From contig CAZAJU010000008.1 in assembly GCA_964485455.1 (NCBI GenBank), forward strand, positions 1 to 35,826: DNA of 35,826 nucleotides, read 5' to 3'. Source of the stretch: Tissierella_B sp964485455 (lineage in GTDB: Bacteria; Bacillota; Clostridia; Tissierellales; Tissierellaceae). The notes under the pieces were generated by a model. That model made no database searches and was not told where the DNA came from. It was given only the letters and a program-made list of their open reading frames with translations. The position numbers and the translations under genes were made by a program. How positions within the stretch are numbered: the stretch's first letter is position 1; every line of letters begins with the position of its first letter. This document shows, one piece after another, positions 24,100-32,059 of this stretch.

Positions 24100-24720
24100 T
24101 TGCACCAGTATAAAGGGAAACTAATTATTCATACAGGGTCTATGTTCTCAGGTAAAACGTCTAGTTTAGAAAAGGATGTAAAAAGATTTAAAATAGCAGG
24201 GTACACTACATTGGCATTTAAGCCGGTATTAGATACAAGATATACTACTTCTGAAATTATCACTCATGATAAAACATCACTAGAAGCAACTCTAATAAAG
24301 GATATAGGAGAGGTAATCGATTTATGCAATGAGAAGAAACCTGATGTAGTTGCAATTGATGAGGTGCAATTTCTCGATGGAGGGATTGAAAATATAGTAG
24401 GCGGAATTAAGACTCTGCTAGAAAAAGAGATAACCATTATTTTAGCAGGTCTGGATATAGATTTCTCTGGACAACCATTCGAGATTCTTAAGGAGCTTAT
24501 GCCGATAGCTGATTATCTTACAAAACATCATGCTGTTTGTGTAAAGTGTGGTACAGATGCTTGGGTAAGCCACAGAAAAACTAAGGATAGGGAAAGGGTA
24601 ATTATTGGAGCCTCCAAAGAATATGAACCCTTATGTAGAAAATGTTTCTTAGAAGAGAAGAAGATAGAAGAAGCTATAGTTAATAGGAATCAAGTCTCCT
24701 TCGAAGACTTAAAAAAATAG
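24100..24720 (+). CDS. tdk: Thymidine kinase (type II)
   Basis: A 206-aa cytosolic kinase phosphorylating thymidine or deoxyuridine in pyrimidine salvage. Walker A is GSMFSGKT (13-20); IDEVQF (86-91) holds Walker B Asp87 and the catalytic Glu88; the lasso domain has zinc ligands C147, C150, C179 and C182 (CVKC and CRKC). GLDIDFSGQPF (117-127) is the conserved structural loop. Length fits the TK1-like family. Start is TTG 24100 with GAAGGGGG seven bases upstream; no in-frame ATG is nearer. It stands alone, with an extended -10 promoter and its own terminator. Confidence 0.94.
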   Translation: MHQYKGKLIIHTGSMFSGKTSSLEKDVKRFKIAGYTTLAFKPVLDTRYTTSEIITHDKTSLEATLIKDIGEVIDLCNEKKPDVVAIDEVQFLDGGIENIVGGIKTLLEKEITIILAGLDIDFSGQPFEILKELMPIADYLTKHHAVCVKCGTDAWVSHRKTKDRERVIIGASKEYEPLCRKCFLEEKKIEEAIVNRNQVSFEDLKK

Positions 24721-24750
24721 GACATTTTGGGAAAACCAAAATGTCCTTTT
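24720..24750 (+). terminator. Intrinsic terminator of tdk
   Basis: GGACATTTTGG (24720-24730) pairs perfectly with CCAAAATGTCC (24736-24746) around GAAAA and is followed by TTTT. The last stop-codon base is the first stem base. Confidence 0.9.
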
Positions 24751-24778
24751 ACTATTTAGTTATTAGAAGCTTGTCCAA

Positions 24779-25801
24779 CTATAAAACTCTTCTACCATAG
24801 GCGAAGTGATTTGCATAATAGGATGAGTTTAAGTCAGAAATCGTAACTCCCCCTGAACGGACTGAGCTAGCATGAATGAATTGGCCATCTCCTATGTAAA
24901 TTCCTACATGGCTTGGCCCTGCTTTATATGTGTTGCTAAATATTACTAAATCTCCAGCTTGTAAGTTAGATTTGTTCACTTGTGTTCCTACAGTAGCTTG
25001 TCCTGTAGTTGCACGAGGAATAGAAATCCCATTTTCATTGAAAACATATGACGTAAAACCTGAACAGTCAAATCCATTTGGAGATGAAGCTCCAAATACA
25101 TATCTTACTCCTAAATACTTCTTGGCAGTCTCAATTATTGCTGTGGCTTTGGAACGATCAGCGCTTCTACTAACCTCTGGAAGAACTATTCCTCTACCGG
25201 ATAATACTTTATTTATAGCTTCTATAGATCTAAGACCAGCAATTCCATCAGGTATTAGTTCTTGGCTTTTTTGGAAAGCTTTTAACGCCTCCTCAGTTTG
25301 GGTTCCAAAATACTCTGTTGTCTTATCGATTTTTAAAAAGCCTAAGCCTTTAAGAGCTTCCTGAAGTAGTTTTACATCTGAACCGGTATCCTTTAATTTA
25401 AGTTGACGTTCAAATGTCAAAACTGATTTTGGTGCTGCTACTTCTGGAGCAGCCTGTACAGTCTCTGTTTTATTTTCAGAAGATGCTTTATTAGCTTTTA
25501 AAGTCATTAATGCTTTATATGTTGTTTCATCAAATATTCCATTATTAACTAATCCTTGTGATGCTTGAAATGCTTTTACAGATTGCTCTGTAGTATCACC
25601 ATAATATGTAGTAGTATTTATACTATTAAATAATCCAAAAATTTTTAATTCTTCTTGCAATGTCTGTACATCTTCATGGGTCATACCTTTACTTAGTGTT
25701 TGATCACCAAGTACAGCATGTGTTGGTGCAGCTGTAAAAGAAATGATGCTAGACAATACAAGTGCTATAGTGGTGCCTTTTAAGGCTTTTGCCTTTAACA
25801 A
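24779..25801 (-). CDS. Secreted NlpC/P60 endopeptidase with two PG-binding domains
   Basis: A 340-aa exported peptidoglycan hydrolase. After a signal peptide (1-29, THA cleavage site) come two peptidoglycan-binding modules (about 35-103 and 132-200), each with the LQEELKxFG/LQEALKGLG and YGxxTEQSVKAFQ pattern, then the NlpC/P60 catalytic domain (about 218-340). Catalytic residues are C246 (FDCSGFT), H298 (PSHVGIY) and H310 (FIHASS). It would cut between D-gamma-glutamyl and diaminopimelate in stem peptides. Start TTG has GAGGGGG seven bases upstream. Its promoter carries a WalR-like box, consistent with control of wall turnover. Confidence 0.93.
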   Translation of the reverse strand: MLKAKALKGTTIALVLSSIISFTAAPTHAVLGDQTLSKGMTHEDVQTLQEELKIFGLFNSINTTTYYGDTTEQSVKAFQASQGLVNNGIFDETTYKALMTLKANKASSENKTETVQAAPEVAAPKSVLTFERQLKLKDTGSDVKLLQEALKGLGFLKIDKTTEYFGTQTEEALKAFQKSQELIPDGIAGLRSIEAINKVLSGRGIVLPEVSRSADRSKATAIIETAKKYLGVRYVFGASSPNGFDCSGFTSYVFNENGISIPRATTGQATVGTQVNKSNLQAGDLVIFSNTYKAGPSHVGIYIGDGQFIHASSVRSGGVTISDLNSSYYANHFAYGRRVL

Positions 25802-25839
25802 ACTAAAACCCCCTCATTCGACATTTATCCGTCTTTATT

Positions 25840-25868
25840 AGTATACAAAATATCAACTTCAAATTCAA
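25840..25868 (-). promoter_or_regulatory. Promoter of the NlpC/P60 gene
   Basis: On the minus strand TTGAAT (plus 25863-25868) and TATACT (plus 25840-25845) are separated by exactly 17 bases, placing the transcript start near 25833, about 30 bases before the TTG start codon. Confidence 0.7.
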
Positions 25869-25876
25869 GTACAAGT

Positions 25877-25893
25877 TGTAACTTTTTTGTAAC
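25877..25893 (+). promoter_or_regulatory. WalR-like box (TGTAAC-N5-TGTAAC)
   Basis: Two exact TGTAAC half-sites, at 25877-25882 and 25888-25893, are separated by five T. This equals the published WalR (YycF) consensus TGTWAH-N5-TGTWAH of low-GC Gram-positives. It lies 8 bases upstream of the NlpC/P60 gene's -35, an activator position. The half-sites read on the strand opposite to the gene. WalR controls wall hydrolases in Bacillus and Staphylococcus, so the target fits; binding is inferred. Confidence 0.6.
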
Positions 25894-25930
25894 TTTTTCG
25901 TGGTAGATTTTGGGAGCTCCTAAAAGTAAT

Positions 25931-25964
25931 AAAAAATACAGAGTTGTTCAACTCTGTATTTTTT
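25931..25964 (-). terminator. Intrinsic terminator of the RodA-like gene
   Basis: A 16-base stem with A6 on one end and T6 on the other (25931-25946 with 25949-25964) is perfect around two bases. It lies about 20 bases past the stop of the minus-strand RodA gene and can work in both directions. Confidence 0.88.
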
Positions 25965-25984
25965 GCTCTATTAAATTATTAAGA

Positions 25985-27097
25985 TTAACTTTCAAAAGAG
26001 AGTCCTTCTCTATGAAGACCAACACTCAATATTATACCTACACAAATTAAATTAGTCAGTTGATAGGTTCCCCCATAACTGAAAAATGGAAGAGGAATTC
26101 CGGTTATTGGCATTAGACCTATGGTCATTCCAATGTTTTCCCATATATGAAATAGATACATGGCTGCTATACCTACACAAATAAGGGAGCCAAATAGATC
26201 GGTACTATTTTTTGCTATCCTAATAAATCTTTGTATCATAACAAAATATAAAAATATCAAACCTACTCCTCCAATAAAGCCTAGTTCTTCAACTAAAACT
26301 GCAAAGATGAAATCTGTCTGTTTTGCAGGAATATAGTTATATTGAGTATATGAGCCATTAAACAAACCTCTACCGAAAATTTTGCCGCTGCCAATTGCGA
26401 TTTTTCCTTGCATGGCTTGGTATCCTGTATCGGAAGTATCTCTTTCTGGGTCCAGAAAATTAAATATTCTATTCTTTTGAAATTCATCTAGTCTAAACCA
26501 AAGAACAGGAAGACTCATCAGCCCTGCAACAAGAGCTATCCCTATGTACTTCCATTTAATCCCTGCTATAAAAAGCATTGCTGCTATAAAGAATATAAAT
26601 ACCATTGCAGTGCCGGCGTCGGGCTGAAGTAGTATTAAGCCTACTGGCAAGAAAGCAAAGAACAAGATCCTTAATAATGTAAAAGGCATGTTTATAGTTT
26701 CTTTGTTCTTATCAATATATTTAGCAAGTGAAATTATAAGACCAATTTTTACGAATTCCGATGGCTGAAATCCAAAGCTTCCAATATATAACCAAGATTT
26801 TGCTCCCCATTGTTCATCCCCAGTTCCTGCAACTAGTACAGCTATAAGTAGGATGATACAAAACACATATATTGGTATATAGAGCTTACCGAGGAAATGA
26901 TAGTCCAATAGTAGTAGAATAAAAATAGCTATGAAACCAATCAATGTTGATACAGTTTGAGTTTTTACAAGACGGGGATTATCATAGCTTAGAGTTGCAG
27001 ATGAAAGTACAACTATTCCAAATATGCATAAGAGAATAACTGTAAAAAGTAATATAAAATCAAATTTCTTAAATGATTTTCTTCTTAAGTTGAACAT
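25985..27097 (-). CDS. RodA/FtsW/SpoVE-family peptidoglycan polymerase
   Basis: A 370-aa membrane protein with about ten helices of the SEDS family. These glycosyltransferases polymerise lipid II into glycan strands with a class B penicillin-binding protein. Visible hallmarks are WGAKSWLYIGSFGFQPSEF (about 105-123), LLQPDAGTAMVF with the essential Asp (about 159-170), GRGLFNGSYTQ, FIFAVLVEELGFIGG and the C-terminal TGIPLPFFSYGGTY. The length and GLF insertion favour RodA (elongation) over FtsW or SpoVE, but I cannot exclude a sporulation-specific member. The ribosome site (AAAAGG) is weak. Its neighbours (NlpC/P60) suggest a role in cell-wall growth. Confidence 0.88.
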   Translation of the reverse strand: MFNLRRKSFKKFDFILLFTVILLCIFGIVVLSSATLSYDNPRLVKTQTVSTLIGFIAIFILLLLDYHFLGKLYIPIYVFCIILLIAVLVAGTGDEQWGAKSWLYIGSFGFQPSEFVKIGLIISLAKYIDKNKETINMPFTLLRILFFAFLPVGLILLQPDAGTAMVFIFFIAAMLFIAGIKWKYIGIALVAGLMSLPVLWFRLDEFQKNRIFNFLDPERDTSDTGYQAMQGKIAIGSGKIFGRGLFNGSYTQYNYIPAKQTDFIFAVLVEELGFIGGVGLIFLYFVMIQRFIRIAKNSTDLFGSLICVGIAAMYLFHIWENIGMTIGLMPITGIPLPFFSYGGTYQLTNLICVGIILSVGLHREGLSFES

Positions 27098-27207
27098 TTT
27101 GGTTTCCTTTTCTAATTTAATATAAATATATCAGCAATAATTCTTATCCTAAATATTTATTATACCATATAAAAGCTTATTTGCTAGATTAAAAAGTATG
27201 AGCAATA

Positions 27208-27216
27208 TGGTATAAT
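27208..27216 (+). promoter_or_regulatory. Extended -10 promoter element for queG
   Basis: TGGTATAAT again matches TGnTATAAT, but no good -35 is present 17 bases upstream. Transcription would begin about 13 bases before ATG 27236, just long enough to include the ribosome site. Confidence 0.45.
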
Positions 27217-27235
27217 GAGGTAGAGGTTGAGGATT

Positions 27236-28156
27236 ATGAAAAATTATATAATAGCAAAAGCAAAAGAATTAAATATAGATATGATTGGCTTTACAAATGC
27301 CGATCCGCTTGTGGAAATAAAAGATTATCTTGAGTATAGAAAATTCTATAATATAGAAACTGAGTTTGAAGAAAAGAACTTGCTTTTAAGAATAGACCCA
27401 AAGCTTACTTTAGAAAGTTGCAAATCCATAATAGTTATAGCGCTCTCGTACAATATAAATTATGATGAAAAACCAAGTTATAAATATAGAGGGAAGCTAT
27501 CTAAATCCTCCTGGGGAATAGACTATCACTGGGTTTTAAAGCAAAAGCTAGAAAGACTTATAGATGAAATAAAGAAGGAAAAGGATTTTCAATATAAATT
27601 TTTTGTTGATACCGGTCCTTTGGTGGAAAGGGAACTTGCACATAAGGCTGGAATTGGGTATTACGGTAAGAATTGCAACATTATAAACGAAGAATATGGC
27701 TCTTTTATTTTTATTGGGTATATATTGACAGATCTTGAACTTAATCCAAAGCCCAATGTTATAGGAAGTCAGTGTGGTGAGTGTGATCTTTGTCTAAAGG
27801 CATGTCCTGGAGGAGCACTAGAAGAATATAGGTTGAATACAAAGAGATGTATTTCTTATCAAACTCAAACAAAGGATATTGATTTAGAGTTGAAGAAGAA
27901 TATGGGTATAAATATTTATGGTTGTGACACATGTCAGAATGTATGCCCTAAAAATAAAGACATAAAAGAATCAATTCATAAGGAGTTTATACCTAAATTA
28001 ACCAAGGGAGCAGTAGATATAGAAGAACTCTTATCTATGAGCAATAAGCAGTTTAAATTAAAGTATGGTTCAATGGCAGGTAGCTGGCGTGGAAGAAATA
28101 TACTGAGGAGAAATGCTATCATTGCCATTGAAAACATAAAGACTAAGAAAGATTAG
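27236..28156 (+). CDS. queG: Epoxyqueuosine reductase
   Basis: A 306-aa cobalamin- and iron-sulfur-dependent enzyme that reduces epoxyqueuosine to queuosine in the wobble position of certain tRNAs. The conserved DTGPLVERELAHKAG core contains the catalytic Asp. Two [4Fe-4S] ferredoxin-like motifs follow: CGECDLCLKACP and CDTCQNVCP. The C-terminal part is short, without the HEAT-repeat extension seen in longer relatives. I use ATG 27236; the frame also opens at TTG 27227, but that overlaps the ribosome site. The glycine C-acetyltransferase gene follows 33 bases downstream and may share the transcript. Confidence 0.93.
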   Translation: MKNYIIAKAKELNIDMIGFTNADPLVEIKDYLEYRKFYNIETEFEEKNLLLRIDPKLTLESCKSIIVIALSYNINYDEKPSYKYRGKLSKSSWGIDYHWVLKQKLERLIDEIKKEKDFQYKFFVDTGPLVERELAHKAGIGYYGKNCNIINEEYGSFIFIGYILTDLELNPKPNVIGSQCGECDLCLKACPGGALEEYRLNTKRCISYQTQTKDIDLELKKNMGINIYGCDTCQNVCPKNKDIKESIHKEFIPKLTKGAVDIEELLSMSNKQFKLKYGSMAGSWRGRNILRRNAIIAIENIKTKKD

Positions 28157-28189
28157 TAGTAGCAACAAAAATATTAGGAGGCGAGTCTT

Positions 28190-29377
28190 TTGTCAAATGT
28201 ACATGAGTTAGGCTTTTTAAAGGAAAAGATTCAGGAGCTTAAGGACCAGGGAGTATATAGGAAACTTCCTGTACTACAAACAGCTAGTCAATCAGAAGTT
28301 ATTTTGAGTGGTAAAAAGGTCATCAACCTATCATCAAATAACTATTTAGGTTTTGCTAATCATCCTAGACTTAAAAAAGGTGCCATAGATGCAGTTGAGA
28401 AATATGGTGCTGGCTCAGGTGCTGTAAGAACTATTATCGGTAACATGGATATTCATGAGGAATTGGAAAGCTTGCTTGCAGAGTTTAAGAGAGAGGAAGC
28501 TGCATTCTTATACCAATCTGGCTTCAATTGTAATGCTGGAACTATTCAAGCTGTCACTGAGGCTGGAGATATTATTATTTCAGATGAATTAAACCATGCA
28601 TCCATTATCGATGGCTCTCGTCTTTCAAAAGCAGCAAGGGGAATTTATAAACATTCCGATATGGATAGTTTGGAAGCAATCCTAAAGGAAAGTAGAGATA
28701 AATATAAAAACATATTGATAATTACAGACGGCGTATTTAGTATGGATGGAGACATTGCTAAATTGCCTGATATAGTAAAGCTTGCAGAGAAATATGAAGC
28801 AATGACATACGTTGATGATGCTCATGGTTCTGGAGTTCTGGGGGAAAGTGGTAGAGGTACTGTAGACCACTTTGGCCTCCATGGAAGAGTTGATTTTTCT
28901 ATAGGTACTCTTTCTAAAGCAATAGGAGTAGTTGGAGGATATGTAGCAGGCTCTAAGACCATGTATGATTGGTTAAGCCATAGAGCAAGACCTGTTCTTT
29001 TTTCAACATCTTTGCCTCCTGCTGCAGTAGGAGCTATAATCGAAGCTATAAAGATGCTGATGGAATCAACTGAGTATACAGATAGGCTTTGGGACAATTC
29101 TAAGTACTTTAAGGAAAAACTAGGTAAGCTGGGATTCAACACAGGTCACAGTGAAACTCCTATAACACCTGTAATTATAGGTGATGAGGCTAAGACTATG
29201 GAGTTTAGCAAAAGATTATTGGATAATGGAGTATTTGTATCCGGTATAGTATTTCCTACTGTTCCAAGGGGAACAGGAAGAGTAAGATGTATGGTAACAG
29301 CTGCTCACACAAAAGCTCAGCTTGATGAAGCAGTAAGAGTATTTGAATTGGTAGGTAAGGAAATGGGAGTACTGTAA
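28190..29377 (+). CDS. kbl: Glycine C-acetyltransferase (2-amino-3-ketobutyrate CoA ligase)
   Basis: A 395-aa PLP enzyme of the alpha-oxoamine synthase family. It converts 2-amino-3-ketobutyrate plus CoA to glycine and acetyl-CoA, the second step of threonine breakdown. The Schiff-base lysine is K243 (GTLSKAIG). Also visible are the SSNNYLG motif (48-54), NHAS (135-138, pyridine stacking His), DDAHGSG (209-215) and the C-terminal FPTVPRGTGRVR segment. Length and the FNCN/GNMDIHEELE segments favour Kbl over 8-amino-7-oxononanoate synthase (BioF), though the two can be confused. TTG 28190 is used, with AGGAGG 8 bases upstream. Threonine dehydrogenase is not in the window. Confidence 0.88.
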   Translation: MSNVHELGFLKEKIQELKDQGVYRKLPVLQTASQSEVILSGKKVINLSSNNYLGFANHPRLKKGAIDAVEKYGAGSGAVRTIIGNMDIHEELESLLAEFKREEAAFLYQSGFNCNAGTIQAVTEAGDIIISDELNHASIIDGSRLSKAARGIYKHSDMDSLEAILKESRDKYKNILIITDGVFSMDGDIAKLPDIVKLAEKYEAMTYVDDAHGSGVLGESGRGTVDHFGLHGRVDFSIGTLSKAIGVVGGYVAGSKTMYDWLSHRARPVLFSTSLPPAAVGAIIEAIKMLMESTEYTDRLWDNSKYFKEKLGKLGFNTGHSETPITPVIIGDEAKTMEFSKRLLDNGVFVSGIVFPTVPRGTGRVRCMVTAAHTKAQLDEAVRVFELVGKEMGVL

Positions 29378-29380
29378 CTG

Positions 29381-29588
29381 ACAGTGAACAACGAAAAGAT
29401 AGGAACAACTAGCAGTGAACAGTGAACAACGAAAAGATAGGGAACAATGATTAGTAAAACTATGAACTGATTTAAGACCGAGATTCTTCTATAATTATTT
29501 CTAATGAGAGCTGTCTCCAGTGAAATAAAAGATTCTCAGTTTTCGTTGTTCACTGTTCAATGTTCACTGTTAGTTGTTTGTTGTTCAC
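29381..29588. repeat. 208-bp inverted-repeat element with an internal direct repeat (MITE- or REP-like)
   Basis: The left side carries two direct copies of ACAGTGAACAACGAAAAGAT (starting 29381 and 29419), each followed by AGG(G)AACAA. The right side (29536-29588) carries the complement, including TTTTCGTTGTTCACTG (29539-29554) and TGTTCACTGTTAGTTGTT. The arms align through most of 50 bases with small insertions; about 88 bases lie between them. It starts 3 bases after the kbl stop. There is no transposase and no coding potential. A folded transcript would form a long hairpin, so it may also act as terminator or 3' stabiliser. Confidence 0.7.
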
Positions 29589-29654
29589 TATTATTTATTT
29601 GTAACTATATTTTTCGTACAAAATAGTCTAAAATATATATAACGAGGTTATGAA

Positions 29655-29936
29655 ATGATAATAGGTGCTTGTACTCTTAAACTCAATATCTTTGAATCAG
29701 GTTCGCTAAAGGAAAAAAGGCATGTTATCAAGAGCATCATAGGAAAACTGCAATCAAGGTTTAATATCTCCATTGCAGAAGTTGATTTAAACGATTGCTG
29801 GCAGTCATCAGTTATAGGCTTTGCCTGTGTAACCAATGATAGTCAACATGCAAATCAAGTTATCTCTAATGTAATGAAATTTATAGATGGAGATAGTAGG
29901 GTAGAAATAATAGATTACAATATTGAAATACTTTAG
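29655..29936 (+). CDS. DUF503 (YlxP-like) family protein
   Basis: A 93-aa protein of the DUF503 family. It has the conserved LKEKRHVIKSIIGKLQSRFNISIAEVDLND segment (about 18-47) and the ending characteristic of the fold. Members are small alpha-beta proteins, often found near ribosome-maturation genes (YlxP next to rbfA), and have no firmly established activity. Here it is the first gene of an operon with nth 8 bases downstream. The ribosome site GAGG lies about 8 bases before ATG 29655. Confidence 0.88.
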   Translation: MIIGACTLKLNIFESGSLKEKRHVIKSIIGKLQSRFNISIAEVDLNDCWQSSVIGFACVTNDSQHANQVISNVMKFIDGDSRVEIIDYNIEIL

Positions 29937-29944
29937 GTGATTAA

Positions 29945-30592
29945 ATGAAGAAAATGAGCAAGAAAAGTGTAAAAGAGGTTTTGAACCTTTTAATGGAATT
30001 GTACCCAGATGCAAAAGCTGAACTGGATTTTACAAATCCCTTTGAGCTATTAATTGCAACGATTTTATCCGCTCAATGTACTGATGTACAAGTAAATAAG
30101 ACAACTGCTATCCTCTTTAAGGAATATAAGACTCCGGAGGATTTTATTGCATTAGACCAAAATCAATTAGGAGAGATGATTCATAGCTGTGGCTTTTATA
30201 ATACAAAGGCAAAAAATATTTTGGCAACTTGCCATATTCTGTTGGAAAAATATGATGGGATAGTTCCAAATAATAAAGAGGCTCTAATGGAACTGCCCGG
30301 AGTTGGAAGAAAAACAGCAAATGTGGTAGTCAGTAATGCCTTTGATACTCCTGCCATAGCTGTAGATACACATGTTTTTCGGGTATCTAATCGTATTGGA
30401 CTAGCTTCCAGTACCGATGTTGATAGCACTGAAGAAGATCTGATGGACATCATAGATGAGAAGATGTGGAGTAAAGCCCACCATCTACTAATATTTCATG
30501 GTAGAAGGATTTGTAAAGCTAGAAATCCACTTTGTCATCAGTGTTCTTTAACTGGATATTGTCTTTATTACAAGAGTGGGGTGAAGAAATGA
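29945..30592 (+). CDS. nth: Endonuclease III
   Basis: A 215-aa DNA glycosylase/AP lyase that removes oxidised pyrimidines in base excision repair. The helix-hairpin-helix LPGVGRKTANVV (117-128) carries catalytic Lys123; the second catalytic residue is D141 (AVDTHVFR). The C-terminal [4Fe-4S] cluster ligands C190, C197, C200 and C206 follow the family spacing C-x6-C-x2-C-x5-C. AGGTGA precedes ATG 29945. It overlaps the VanW-family gene by 4 bases (ATGA), indicating coupled translation. Confidence 0.96.
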   Translation: MKKMSKKSVKEVLNLLMELYPDAKAELDFTNPFELLIATILSAQCTDVQVNKTTAILFKEYKTPEDFIALDQNQLGEMIHSCGFYNTKAKNILATCHILLEKYDGIVPNNKEALMELPGVGRKTANVVVSNAFDTPAIAVDTHVFRVSNRIGLASSTDVDSTEEDLMDIIDEKMWSKAHHLLIFHGRRICKARNPLCHQCSLTGYCLYYKSGVKK

Positions 30593-32043
30593 AAAAGCCA
30601 TTATTTATAATTTTGTTATTAGTACTAGTTCTGGGTGGATTATTCGGTGGAGCATATTATTTATATGAGAACACTATCGATATAGACACAATATATAGTG
30701 GTATTAAAATAGAGGGATTTGACGTAGGTGGGAAAACTACAGAAGATGCTTTAGATTTTATCATACTCCAGAAAGAAAATGATTATTTGAATAAAACAAT
30801 AAAACTATCTTATCTAAATAGCAGTTATGATATAAATCTTAAGGATTTGGAATTTTCTTATGATTTTAAAGGGGCGGTTGATGAAGCTTATAAATTAGGA
30901 AGAGAAGGCAATCTTTTAGAAAGATATAATAAGATAAAAGAGCTTGAACAAGCTGGATATGATATTGCTCTTGAATCAATATATAGCAGAGATAAGGTTT
31001 TAAATTTAGTTGATCAAATTGAAAAAGACTTAATTAAAGAAACCAAAGATGCAACTATTGATTTCAAAGGAGGTAGCTTTATTGTAACAAAGGAACAACC
31101 AGGTGTTTTACTTAAGAAAAGTGAACTTATAAATAGGTTAGTAGATGGCCTTGATAATATGGAAGATATAGATATTCCTGTGGAAGTAATTGAGCCAAAG
31201 GTTACTGAAGAACTATTAAGTCGGATAAATGGAGTAATTGGAGATTTTTCTACATCTTTCAAAGGCAGTTCCTCCGGGAGGATTCAAAATATCAAACAAT
31301 CCTCTAAAGCTGTAAGTAACCTTCTAGTATTACCTGGAGAAGAAATTTCCTTCAATAAAATGGTAGGACATATAGGTAAATCTACAGGATATATGGAAGC
31401 TCCAGTTATAATTAATGGTGAGCTTACTCCTGGTTTGGGAGGTGGAGTATGCCAGTCCTCCACAACCCTTTATAATGCATTGCTTTTATCTGATATTTCA
31501 ATTGTAGAAAGACATCCGCACTCCATACCTTCATCTTATGTAGCAAGGGGAACTGATGGCGCTGTGGCAAGTGGATATTTAGATTTAAAGTTCAAGAATG
31601 ATTTTGATTTTCCTATATATATTAGGTCAAGTGTGGAGGGCAATCGAATTCACTTTTATATTTACGGCGATACAGAGTCAAAGGATTATACTGTTAAAAT
31701 CGAGCCTGAGCTTATAGAGACAATCCCGTTTAAAGTAAGAGAAGTATATGATGAGACCTTGGCTCCAGGAACCAAGGTGCTTCAACAAGAGGGCAGAACT
31801 GGTTATAAAGTAAGAACTTTTAAATCAATTATCAAAGATGGAAAGATAGTTGAAAGAAAGCAGATAACTTATGACTATTATAGAGAAAAAGATTTTATAT
31901 ACAAAGTCGGTCCTAAGCTTCCTGAGATAGTTGAACCTTCGGAAGTAGTTGAACCTTCACAAGAAACTATTTCTCAACCGGTAAATCCCGAAGATACTAC
32001 AGAATCAATTGAGAATATAGATGTTATAGATATAGAACCTTAG
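30589..32043 (+). CDS. VanW-family protein with G5 domain
   Basis: A 484-aa envelope protein. The N-terminal segment (4-28) is a signal anchor. Residues about 35-210 hold two PG_binding_4-type repeats, each with a GKTTEDALD-like helix and a beta hairpin. The VanW domain (about 214-363) has the conserved FNKMVG, PVIINGELTPGLGGGVCQSSTTLYNA and HPHSIPSSYV segments, and a G5 domain follows (about 365-440) before a Pro/Glu/Thr tail. VanW is named from vancomycin-resistance clusters but its activity is unknown. I use ATG 30589 in the ATGA overlap with nth, preceded by GGGGTGAAG; a longer frame opening at 30532 runs inside nth. No vancomycin-resistance genes are nearby. Confidence 0.9.
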   Translation: MKKPLFIILLLVLVLGGLFGGAYYLYENTIDIDTIYSGIKIEGFDVGGKTTEDALDFIILQKENDYLNKTIKLSYLNSSYDINLKDLEFSYDFKGAVDEAYKLGREGNLLERYNKIKELEQAGYDIALESIYSRDKVLNLVDQIEKDLIKETKDATIDFKGGSFIVTKEQPGVLLKKSELINRLVDGLDNMEDIDIPVEVIEPKVTEELLSRINGVIGDFSTSFKGSSSGRIQNIKQSSKAVSNLLVLPGEEISFNKMVGHIGKSTGYMEAPVIINGELTPGLGGGVCQSSTTLYNALLLSDISIVERHPHSIPSSYVARGTDGAVASGYLDLKFKNDFDFPIYIRSSVEGNRIHFYIYGDTESKDYTVKIEPELIETIPFKVREVYDETLAPGTKVLQQEGRTGYKVRTFKSIIKDGKIVERKQITYDYYREKDFIYKVGPKLPEIVEPSEVVEPSQETISQPVNPEDTTESIENIDVIDIEP

Positions 32044-32059
32044 AAATTGGAGGATGTTA

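Noticed and set aside
30532..30588. N-terminal extension of the VanW-family protein inside nth
   Set aside because: The residues read out of nth coding sequence in another frame; ATG 30589 in the ATGA overlap has a ribosome site and begins the signal anchor.
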